Shown here in pieces: positions 42,032 through 52,700 of a stretch of DNA of 64,000 bases. Both the position numbers and the translations under genes were made by a program. The notes under the pieces were generated by a model. The model made no database searches, was not told the DNA's origin, and worked only from the letters and a program-made list of their open reading frames with translations. The stretch's first letter is position 1, and the number at the start of each line of letters is the position of its first letter. This stretch comes from Ectocarpus siliculosus (taxonomy: Eukaryota > Sar > Phaeophyceae > Ectocarpales > Ectocarpaceae): contig FN649750.1 in the NCBI GenBank assembly GCA_000310025.1, positions 1,976,791 to 2,040,790 of the forward strand, given 5' to 3'.

Positions 42032-45000
42032 ATGATGGACTGGGTCAGCTCCAAGGCCACCAGGCTCGTGATCCTGTTGCTGCTGTCCCAGGCTTGTGTT
42101 CTCTGCTCGGGGTTCGTCCCAGGGGTGTCGCCGTCGGCCTCTCCGTACCTGGCGCATCACGCCAAGTTCAGCCCCGACACGTCGACGACCAGCGCAGCAG
42201 GATACGACTTCTTCCGTGCCCTGACCCTTGGAAGCAAGCGGAGTGGTACTGCTGATGCCGTCACCAGCTCGCCAAGAAGGGGGCCAATAAGTCGGCTGTC
42301 CATGTCGATGTCCCCATCTCCTCCAGTCAAGCCGCCGGTATGTACACCGCGGCAGTCGGCGGGGAAGTGTAACAACTGCTGTAACTCGTCAGACCCAACT
42401 CGTGCTCGATGCAAGCAAGAACAGGTTTACGCACAGGGCGTACCACGCACACCAACCTGATTTCGGTACGCCCGAAGCGACCGGCTGTAACATAGGGGGC
42501 AGCTTCGCCAGGAGAGAGAAACAATATTGCGTGTTCTCCTTTCTGTATTTAGCTGTTAAAGCAAGGCTTTAGAACGTTTGCTGCTCGCCCAAAAATCGTC
42601 CTCAACTGGCCGCCCCTACGATAGGGTGGGCCTCCGGTAGAACTCATCCTGCTATTGTGAAGGCATACCGAACCTAGCCTGTGCACCTACTTATCAGCAA
42701 GTAGGTATTTTTCTCGCAAGGGGCGGTATGAGAAGAGAGGCGTGAAGAGTTAGATCCCTCCATGTATGCACATGCCAACGAGCATTTGAAATATCGCGTT
42801 TTTGCGAGTCCCGTTTTTTTTTTTTCAAATTTCACGCGATGTCTGGCGGCAGAATATATTCATAAATTCCATCGGGGGACAAACGTGTGGATCGTCCGAC
42901 CGCCCAACTCTTCAAGAACTCATCGATTCTAGCATGAGTGGGGAACAGAGAGCGCCCCTTGTGCCCAGCCCCAACTCCTACACGTTTGCGTGTGTCAACG
43001 AAGGATGCTCCAAGCGCACAAGTAATGCAGCAGTAATGGAAGAGACACTTGTGTCAAGCTCAATGGCAGTGCCGCCTGCATGATGTGGGAGAGGCAAGGT
43101 TGCCGAGAAAAGCTTGTTGGGAGGCGAAGTGGGCCAACAAGAGGGGGGGATTACAACCCACGGAGTGGGCGCTATGTTTCTGTAGATGACATATGGAAGG
43201 AGAGGAGTAGGGCTCACCTACATCCCTGGACAATGGATGCAGGGACAACATTCGGTAAAATGCAGGACTGGGGACATTTCGAGAACGTAGACGAAGAGTT
43301 ACGAACGTAAACGAGGACAACGACCAAGTGCACGTGTGAATGCGCCTCCGAGTGAGAAGACCGAGTTCATGTAGTTACAGAATGCCGGTTTTATGAAAAG
43401 GAGAGCGAGTTGTACATGACTCAGCTGGAAAAACTTGAAGGGAGTTACGGAGAGATGTTTGATGCACGGAACCGCCAGGCGCTATACTGGGGTATCGGAA
43501 GTGAGCTGAAAAGGCAGGAATTGACATCAGTAGGAAGTACTTGAAGTATAAGGATACGTAAAAAAAAACATGAGCCACCGTTGGCAACGTAAGAAGGGAC
43601 GATTGGCCATCGGTGATCGATCCTATGGGAACAATACTCCGTCCTCTCGATGACTCGTTGTCCAACAGCTAAGTCATGCGAAACATACGAGTCCGCGCCG
43701 ACACCCCCATGTACATGCACACGATCTCGATCATCCCACTCAGCCCAAGAAACGCACGGGTGGCGGGGGGAACGGAGACGAGTTGTTCGTGCGTGAGCTG
43801 ATCGAACCGGAGAAGAGCGTAATTCTTACGAGCTGGAGGGACTACGCCCAGCGGGACGGCGGGGAAAAGTTCGCCGAGTGCATCGAGATCCTCAACAAGA
43901 TGGTGAGAACAAGGAGACAGACTGCTGATTTGGTGAACAGGGTGGGTGGGTAGGCATAGAAGGCCGATTTGGTTGCAAGCGGTCGTGTTGTAGAGGGGCA
44001 GACAATACGGTAGAGAGAACCCGTGTCCAGAGGTGCAAATCGTGGGGAACGGAACGAGACGGTTGGGATAGTCTCGTGAGTATTTTTGGTACGGGTCACT
44101 CGATGCTCTGGATCCACGATTGTGCAGAAATGGGACGTTGTCTGAATTCTAGGTGAAACAGAGGTCTGAACGAAAGATGCACATCCATCTCTCAGGGGGC
44201 ACACTCTCGGAGGGCACGCAGATTAGTCATGATGTGGGATAGACCCTTAGAAGTATACCTCCCAACCATCTCGCATCCTACGCTCTATATGGCACACCTA
44301 ACAAAACAAGCACTATTGGTTCTATGGTACTCGTAGAAGCGCATGGCCGTGTCTGCCATTTTCGCGTCTATTTCATTGTTCGCTTCCTTTTGCTTGAACG
44401 AATGTCGTTTTGTACTGCATATCTCAGGTTGCGTGGAGATCAGGGGTGGTTGCGGCACGCAAACGACGATTCACCCTAGCGTGCTGCAAGGGCTCGAGTG
44501 TTCAAGCCGTGGCTTGCGTGCAAATTGGACCGAAAAATGAATCCGTGCGGAGTTTTCTGGCCCAAGAGGCGTGCATGTCGGTGTGCCTCTTAAACGTCGA
44601 CCCGTCAAGTCCTAAGTTTAAGGCTGGGGCTCACCTGTGTAGAGAGGTGAGTGAGAACCAGACAGACAGCCGTTACGTTTTTTTCGTGCAGCAGATCCTG
44701 TCCAAAGGCGGACACCGAGAACGAGGGTGATAGCGTTCCTCTTGTGCTGCAGAATGCCCTGAGCGTATCTTCATGTGTCCACCTGGGGCAGAAATTGCGA
44801 GGCTGTCAACGAACCCCCATTGTGGATTTTTGTCGCTAGGGTTTCTACAAGGTTTATAATATGATACGTGTGGCGCAGGTGCAATGTCCCTTGAGTGTCA
44901 ACTGTCATACACGCGTTTGTACGGCATCTCCCCAGCCTTGTTTTCTGTCAATTTCATGTCTTATGTTCCCCCGCCTGCTCTCGCAAACTAACCCGACGTT

Positions 45001-45131
45001 CGCGCCCCAACCAACCAATGCGCATCTTCCAGATCAAGGACATTGGGAAGTTGGAGAACATGGCGGTATCGTTCGATCCGATCAAAGATATTTACTCCGG
45101 GCGCTTTTATGCTGCAACTCTCGCCATGTAG
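42032..45131 (+). CDS. Candidate plastid-targeted protein of unknown function, six exons
   Basis: Exons: 42,032-42,337; 42,853-43,021; 43,381-43,529; 43,744-43,902; 44,428-44,646; 45,033-45,131. Phases agree throughout and give 366 residues. The N-terminus MMDWVSSKATRLVILLLL... is a signal peptide followed by SACVLCSG-FVPG-like sequence: a Phe right after the likely cleavage site, then a Ser/Thr/Arg-rich stretch. That is the bipartite signal heterokont algae use for plastid import. The mature part has a polar helical stretch (YEKESELYMTQLEKLEGSYG), then FVRELIEPEKSVILTSWRDY, then a Cys-rich segment and a C-terminus KDIGKLENMAVSFDPIKDIY. I do not recognise a family. Donor 3 (CA|GTAGGA) is weak, and a small exon before the last one cannot be excluded. 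Confidence 0.55.
43597..43693 (+). repeat. Dispersed repeat related to 17,101-17,213
   Basis: Shares ATTGGCCATCGGTGATCG and GGGAACAATACTCCGTCCTC with the inverted copy at 17.1 kb. Lies in intron 3 of the candidate plastid-targeted gene. Confidence 0.5.
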
Positions 45132-46556
45132 AGGTGGGCGGAGGCACGAAAGAGCTTATTTGGCCGCCCCACCCCACCCCCGCGTGGTACACCGGTGAAG
45201 TGCGGCGATTCGACGGTTGGTCGATCACCTCCCCCACACGTGGTGACGCTACGCGGGACACGGGGTTGTATGTAGGGACGTGAAATTGGTGCAAGCTGCC
45301 GCCACGGATGGTTCCCCGGATTCCTTCTGGTTCTTGTTTTTTGGCTTGAGAAAAAAGCCGTGCGTCATAGGCGTGGGCAACAAGAGCAGCCATTCGCATT
45401 GAGCACAACCAGCGTTGGATGGCTTGGCGATATATGAATGCACACAGGCCTGCTTATCGCACGGCTTGCCCATTGCTACCGGGCCAAACATGTGTCCCGA
45501 TCGTGCTAGACGGCAACCGTCGTTGTGTAACGCCCGCGTTTTGTTAGTGAAAAGGGATCCCGCGGCGGGTGATAGAACCGCCGTGTGATCCCACCCTTTT
45601 GAGCTTCTTGAGCTGTGTGCCATAGTGCTCTTTGGACTGCTGTTGGTTGTGTACGTCTGTTGGGGTTCGCTTGCCTACAAGACGTTGGTTTTTCACCAGA
45701 GCAGGTAAATCACACGTACAATGTAGCTGTTTGGGTGTACTTTTTAATCTGGGACTAGGGGGGGTAATGGCCTGGCAGGCCTGGTGTCCTCGCATGTGTA
45801 ACTCGGAGTCGCATGTGTAAATCGGAGTTCGTGCGTCGCATGACGTGTCTGGCAGAAGTATCTGCCGTCTAGTGTTTTTTTTTTGGTCGAATGTTCAATG
45901 TACATGATGAGTTGTTGCTGGCGGTGTGTGGGTCAATAGTCAGACGGGACGCTCCTGTCGAAACATGTCACGTTGTGTGTCGGTAATAGCCTGCGCGAAA
46001 TTTGTGTCTTGGGCGACGAGCAGCGTGGTGTATGATGTAGAGGGCGGTGGACAGAAGAGAGCATGAACGAACTCAAGCGTTGTACCATGCGCGAAGGGAT
46101 ACGACGCGGGGTGCTTTAAGTGGTAGGGGCCGCCTCCGGCTGCCTATTCACCGAACTGTTTCAAGTTTTGTTGTCATCATTGAAAGCATGAAATTCAGCC
46201 AAAATTATAAAATTATGTTCCTGGTTTGTTTCCAACGTATCCAAGGTTTGACATGGGCAAGCCCTAGGCGCAGGACCCCCTCTTGTTGGTACGGAAATTC
46301 TGCGTACTTCTTGCAACTGACCCAACCCTAACAGATATCATGGGTGTCAAGTCGGCTCAGGATGGTGCATACGAAAACAAGATTCGTCAACCACGGTGCC
46401 ACCTATGATAGACCATTTGTGGTGGGCTTGGCGATAAGATTTCCTGCCCGTCGTGCAGACACTTTCAAGCCGCACCCTATTAGAATGCAGGTGTATCGGA
46501 GCATCTGTAGGTAAGTCGGGAACATGAAACCCGCACGTTTAGCCACAAGGAGCTAG
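45132..46556 (+). other. No complete gene seen; upstream exons of the next gene may lie here
   Basis: An open stretch at about 46,340-46,513, after a good acceptor (ccctaacag) and ending at AG|GTAAGT, could be an exon of the gene whose last two exons are at 46.6-47.0 kb. Its phase does not fit the next exon as I placed it, so I leave it unassigned. The rest shows no coding signal. Confidence 0.3.
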
Positions 46557-47035
46557 AGTGACAGCGGCATACACTCCCCTGGAAAAGGCCGCATCGTGCC
46601 AAGGGGCTTGGTCTGCCTTGAAAAGGTCACCCGGCCATATGGAGGCGATTCTGGGTTTCTCCATCAAGGCCGGCACCGGCACCGTGAAGACATCATTGAG
46701 TGTTGACGTGTACGGTGCTAAAGCCAGACTTGAAGGCTACAAAGAGGCAGTACATGAACGGGATTACAAGATGACGGCTGCAGGTAACGAGGGCACAAGC
46801 CCCTAACCCTGTGTGCATACATCTGTCTGTCACGTGGACATTACACCGAAAGTAAATGCCGACGCACATGGTTGTCTTGCTGCTGTACTACCCGATGTTT
46901 TCAATGACAGATATTCTGTGTATGGTGGAGCTGTTGGAGTACTGCTGTAGGAAGTGCGTCGAAACAGCGTGCGTCAAAGCTAGAATCAACCTGTTGAAGG
47001 ATGGCCAAGGGGCCAAAGCGGCCTTGGATGGTTGA
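46557..47035 (+). CDS. 3' end of an unknown plus-strand gene (last two exons)
   Basis: Penultimate exon from about 46,557 to 46,783 (LEKAASCQGAW...ILGFSIKAGTGTVKTSL...YKMTAA), donor CAG|GTAACG in phase 1. Last exon 46,911-47,035 after an acceptor tcaatgacag, in matching phase, reads ILCMVELLEYCCRKCVETAC... and stops at TGA 47,033-47,035. The left border and upstream exons are not fixed. No family recognised. Confidence 0.45.
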
Positions 47036-47306
47036 GAGCCCGTTCCTTGCGATGCCATCGGCTTCACATTGTGCGGCCGGCCTAATCCTAGGACGACTGT
47101 TCATCCCCCGGCGTCCTCGCGGGCGGTACATAGAATAAGTCCAGCGGCGCTAATAGCGTTTGTTTCCGGTTCTCCGGCATCGAGTGAGAACTTCACAGAA
47201 AGCCCGTCGACGGCGATAATATCCTGGTCGAAGAAGATAACTCACAGCAGGTTTGACCAAACATAACGAACCCTGCGCGGTGTTGGGTAGAACACTGCGT
47301 TTGTCG

Positions 47307-49505
47307 TCATCGAAGAAGGGTTGAGAAAAGCTCGCCGAGACCGGCTTCTCTGCAGTGCTTCGCGAGGACCGACACTCCTTCTTTTTCCCCAAGTTCTATC
47401 AGGAGAGCAGGCAAGCGGCGTTCCTGATCCAAAGTTCGTCCGTTCGGGACTCGGACTTTTTCTTCTCCACGAACTGTAAGGTGCTTCCAACGCCAACCGC
47501 GCAGGGTGCTAACAAAATCTTCGCAGGATCCCTCTTCGCCTTCAACCACGATCACGCCAGGCCAGCCCACCTTTTTTGATGAGCGGTACAAGTTGAAGTG
47601 ATCAAACGAGGTGTTGAATCAGCACCCACTAAGTTTGAAGTAACTTGAGTGCACGTCCGAAATGAAATACTTTCCGGGGCATGGAAAAAAGAACGAAAAC
47701 AAGGAGGTACATAGAGAGGAAACAAAAGCAGGCCATTGTCTGTAGGGAAATACACGCCATTCGTTATGTACCTGCACAGTTTATCGGGGTCGTTGGCGGG
47801 AATTCACTTTGTCGTACAAAACAAATTCCTGACACGTGAATTCGAGGCGATCCATGTTTCCAGCCATATCGGACTACATGATGCAGCCGATGAAACGCCG
47901 TTTAGTGCTAGCGCCGAAAACCCCACCTTGCTGAAACCGCCCAGCCTGAGATCTCTCGCCGCCTTCATGATCCCCGTCCTCTTCTGCGTCGCAATGATGT
48001 GGTGAGAATATATTAGGCGCCTGCCAAGGAAAACAGGTTCTCCATCAGGCTCCCCTGAATTCGATACAACTCTCTTCGTTGCGCCAACGTTGTTGGAATG
48101 ATGAGAGATGCCCCGTTCTTCTCCTTCCGATGAGCACGTGTGGGGTAAGCAAGGAGCTGCGCTGGTGGTCATACCGCCGCCGCCGCATCCCGAGATCTCG
48201 TGGCACCCTCCTGCTTGTGAGGCTTGCCCCCCGGTCGACTCGCGATCGGCCAAATCAACCGATGTCTGCATCGCCGCTCCCAGCACCTCGAGGCACTGTG
48301 GCTCTCTTCTGTTGTCCCGCGACAGCCTAGTCGCCTCGTCTGTAACGGCATCTGATATTGCCTTCCTCGCCGACACCGTGAGTTGCGGCGTTCCCTCAAC
48401 CTTGACAAGGAGGGGAGCGTCAGGGTACTCGTGCGGCAGCCGAACTCTAAGCTGGGCTTCTTTGAGTGGAAGGGTGCAGCGGAAAGATAGCAGAGGAGTG
48501 TCCGCCAGGGCTTCTTGCAGCCGGATTTCTTCGGCTTTTTGGTCGGATGTATGTTGCCTCTCAAACGACCCATCAAGCGCCGCGCGCAGGAGTGGGCGAG
48601 CGTCCGGCGTGTCGAACGTCAACTCAGGATACGCCGTCTCCAGTAGTTCCATCTGGCACAACAAATCGTGGTAGGATGTGGTGAGCGCGCGCGAGGAATG
48701 AAAATTGAAGCAATTAAGGAATAATAAAAACACACACAGAAAGACTACCCATTCGAGATATACCCACAGCAGTCGAGCAATCATATATTTTTACGTAGGT
48801 CGGGTGGCAATCAATTAGCGCGCCACGTCCGATCGCATCAACAGAACCTCGCCCATGCACGCGCGCAAGGCAGGTACAAAACCAGTAGACTAGACTACAG
48901 TACGTACCGTAGTAGTACAGGGTACCGTTTCAATGTACTCGCTACACGTTCCTCTCCCCGAATTGAGGCCATGATCTGTATCATACAGCAGTATAGGGTT
49001 TCTAGCCTTTTCCTTCAGCGCCTTACGCACCGAACCCCACCAAAACGCACGCGCGCAAATGCAGGTGCAAAACCATTAGACTAGACTACGTCAGTAGTAT
49101 TTATATTGTACGGGCCACCGTTTCCACACTCTCTGCACATTCCTCTAGACTACTCCCTGTAACGGAGCCATGTGTAATCATACCGCAGTGTACAGCAGTA
49201 GTCTGTGCCTGCAGCGCCTTACCCATCAAACCCAACCAAACTTCCCAACATGCATGTGACAAGTTTTTGGATGGAATTATGATTGTGTATGCATGCCCGC
49301 CAGACTAATACAACATACTAATGGAGTAGAATACTCACTGCATGCTAAACTCGACACAGATACAAATACTTGTAAGCAGCAGCAGTATTAGTTCGTGACT
49401 GCTGCCTGTGAAACATCATGCATATTCTCCAATATACGGTCAAACCTCGTCGAGTTGCATTGTGAGAGCCTCGTGCAGTGACATTTTTGCCTCCTCTTCG
49501 CCCAT
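47307..49505 (-). CDS. RWD-domain protein with C-terminal DUF1115 region (RWDD2-like)
   Basis: Exons on the minus strand: 49,505-49,446; 48,652-47,927; 47,570-47,307; all in phase 0, 349 residues. Exon 1 gives the start MGEEEAKMSLHEALTMQLDE, which runs straight into the RWD domain (MELLETAYPEL...LPHEYPDAPLLVKVEG). A polar, Ser/Gly-rich linker follows. The C-terminal region opens with YSHHIIATQKR and LRLGGFSK and continues after the last junction with VGWPGVIVVEGEEG...CEDFV, matching the DUF1115 domain paired with RWD in RWDD2 proteins. The biochemical role of RWDD2 proteins is not established. Tail-to-tail with the unknown gene ending at 47,035, 271 bp apart. Confidence 0.85.
48706..48764 (-). 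repeat. Dispersed repeat shared with 11,621-11,692
   Basis: Reverse-orientation copy of the 11.6-kb repeat, in intron 1 of the RWD-domain gene. Confidence 0.6.
48858..49236. repeat. Diverged tandem duplication, about 190 bp unit
   Basis: 48,858-49,047 and 49,048-49,236 both begin CACGCGCGCAA, contain TAGACTAGACTAC, a CATTCCTCT-like block, and end near CAGCGCCTTAC. Similarity is clear but reduced by indels. In intron 1 of the RWD-domain gene. Confidence 0.75.
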
Positions 49506-49767
49506 GCTGTCACCAATGGCACCCGAGGCGCCCGATCACAGGATGCGAGATGCCCCACGCATGGCACAGCACACAGGGCAGTGGGCGGTCATGACGTCAT
49601 TCCCGTGATGGGGCTGGACTTTTCTGCGGTCATCCGCGGAGCCCCCGTATTTTCGCCGCTTCGTCGCTGCCTGGCGATGGTGCACTGCTGTGTGCCGCAA
49701 AGCAAAGCGGTGGTGGCTGTGCGGGCCGTGCACCTGTTTGAGCTGTTGGATTTTTGTGCATGGAGCC
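49506..49767. promoter_or_regulatory. Candidate bidirectional promoter, RWD-domain gene / PIG-O
   Basis: 262 bp separate the two divergent start codons. No named promoter element identified. Confidence 0.45.
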
Positions 49768-52700
49768 ATGAATACGGTGCAGCGGAGTGTGCATAATCCA
49801 ATCCACGCTCTAGTGTTCTTCGGCTGGGTGCTAGCGGTACAGTTGACAGGCCTCGCGGCTTTCACCAAGGGATTCTTCCTCACCCGCGTGGAGCTGGAAC
49901 GTCAATCGCAGTGTGATGTGAGCCAACGCACGGCATTGGCTGGACTTGTACGGCGCAGCAGAGCTTTATTTATAATGCATGCTATTACTACTTCTTGCTC
50001 ATCACAGAGACTTTTGCCGGCGTCGCCCTTGTTGAATTGTTCAAGTCGGTGTTGTATGTCTCCTCCGAGGTTTTGTTCTTCCAAAGAATGGTTTCAAAGA
50101 TCGCGTGTTGCTGTGGGTGGCTTACCCCCAAAGCGAAGCTGTGTTGCTTGTTGCACTGCAGTTCTTGCAGGTGATGTTGCAACACTCCTGCGTGCCGTTC
50201 GTGGGAATGGTATGTAGGACACTAGCTGATAGGTAGCTGCGGAACACTCACACGGGTGCAGCCCATGGAAAATGGACCCGCCGTTGTTTATTTTTTCCAG
50301 GCCACCGAAATATCCGAAGACGGCGCCGCAGGTGACCTTCCGTGGTATCTGCTGGCTTTGAACAGGGTGCTACTACGAAGTGTAGGTTGTAGACCGCATC
50401 CCCCAATAGCTGTCACTGAACAGCAGCAGTGATTTTCCAAACAACTACTATAGCACAGGCTGTGGTGCGTGCTTGATCTACACGGCCTCCGAACACCGGC
50501 TAGTTCCATGCATTTTGAAAAGTACCAAGGGAATCGACCGCGTCAAATGGCAGATCAGTACGAACAGATGATGGTACAGCAGTACTGCTGTTGTGCAGAG
50601 AGATTGGAACGGTGTTTTTTATGTGAAGACAACAACAGCAGCAGCATCGACTGCAGAACGCGGACCGCACCACAATGTCCAAAACAGCGCGCCGAAGTTG
50701 TCGAAGGGTGCCGAAAGACAAGGGTTTTGGCAACAGAAAGAGATTGGGATGGTCCGCAAATGTTGCAAACAAAAGCACGGCGTACCGACTGCTTGCGGGC
50801 GTAGGCTTTGGACGTATCGCGCGGGGCAACACACAGAAGAAAAGGCCCCAAAAAGAGAGCGATTTTTTTTTTGGGGTCTCCGCCCCCCTTCCGCGGCGCT
50901 AACCTTACATGGCTTTCGTCGCGAAAAGCGTCCGTCAATCATTCTTGTTATTTCTTTCAACTTGGATCCAGCGACCGATACCTTGGCCAACAGCATCCCC
51001 CTTGCCCTGTCCCTTGGGCGTTACAATACCCCTAAACAACTCCTCTCTCGACCCCCCCACCCCCCCCACGCGTCCATCTCTCGTCAAGATCAAGTCGCTG
51101 CTAAGCCCGGGCGAACTCGAGCACCTATCGGACGTCGCGATTCGACAACAGCACCAGCGGGGCGGAACTCCGTCTGCCGACACACAGCAGCAGCAGCAGC
51201 CGCAGCAGCAGCAACTACTGGATGGGTGCTGGCTGCCTCCACGTTTCAAGCGCGTGGTGTGGGTGGTGGTAGACGCGCTGCGGTACGATTTCGCCGCGTT
51301 TTCGCCGCCGGACGATGCCGGGCAGGGGCTCCAGGACAAGCCCCACTCCGCGGGTAAGATTCGTGTGCCGGGGGTTTCCTCCAGGCCTTGAAGTTTTGCT
51401 GCCGTCTCCACCAAGATTTTTTTCTGGTGTAGGTGGTTAACCGCTTCCTTCTTGGGTACATGAAGAGGACTCCAAACCCCACCTGACAAATGTCCTCCTT
51501 GGTGACGTGAACCATCGCGATGTCGTCGCGCACAGCAGCTTCCATGTCTTGTGCTGCCAAAAATCTCACGTGTTTACGAGTCTTGGTCCTAGCTTTGCCA
51601 GAGCGGGCGCAGATTATCATTTGCTATGTTGGGTGGAGATTTCGGGATCGGCTCCCGCCCCCAGCGCGCGCGTACGAGACGGTTTCCCTCGCAGGCGGTG
51701 CCCCCGTTGGGAGGAACGCGTCCAACACCGTCCGATGCCTGGTAGACCACACTCACCGCCCTGTTCAACTGTCGCCCTTGCGTTTCGAGAGCAGGCGCCA
51801 GGCACTACCTCAACCACCTCCCGGTAATCAACGAGGCCATCGGCGGTGGCGCCGGCGGCGGCGGAAGCAACAGCAACAACAACAACAACAACGACTCGTC
51901 TTCTTCTGCTTTTGAGGGGTCCGGGGGCGTCCTGTTTCAGTTCGAGGCAGACCCCCCGACGGTCACAATGCAGGTGTGTCTGTTTGTTTGCATCGACCGC
52001 GCTAAACCGGCTGATCAATGAAAAGACGCCAGTCTCAGTACGGCTGAAAACACAAAACGCTTCTAGAGGTCATGATCCGGGACACCGTGTGTTGGTGTCT
52101 TTGTGTCTGATATTGGCATCTAAGGCACTACCTGGCTCGCCAATGGCGAAACTTCCGTCTCACAGCAGCTCACAAATAGAAAACGCTTCTAAATACAGCG
52201 TGTGTGCACCTTTGTGCCAGCTCGCGATTCCAAAAGAGATAAACTGTCAGGGAACATCGACAGGGGTATTTCTGTCTTTCTCTACCCGCAATTTTCACTG
52301 CAGTGTTGCCAATCCACAACTTGCCGAGCAGAAATGATTTCAAGGCATGCTTCTCCAAATGCTGGGTCAATGTCGTGGTACGTTTGTCGCCGTCTCTGTG
52401 AGGCAAGAAGTACCGTAGGTTGCATAAGATACCACACACCCCCTGGACCGATTTTCAAAGCTCGATTACTCCACGACCAAGAGGATGCCGAAGGAAAACG
52501 ATACGTGTTCGGCAAGCCTCGACCGGACCGTTCCATGTCCGCCATTTTCGGCGCCGTCACTCATTTTCCTTGCCGAGTAACCAAGCTCTGAAAATCAGCC
52601 CAGGGGGTGGATGTGATAGCTTACGCAACCTGCGGGATAATTTTTCCAATAATCGAGTGGCGTGCATTCCGTATTAACAACAGAACGCGCCACCACTGGT

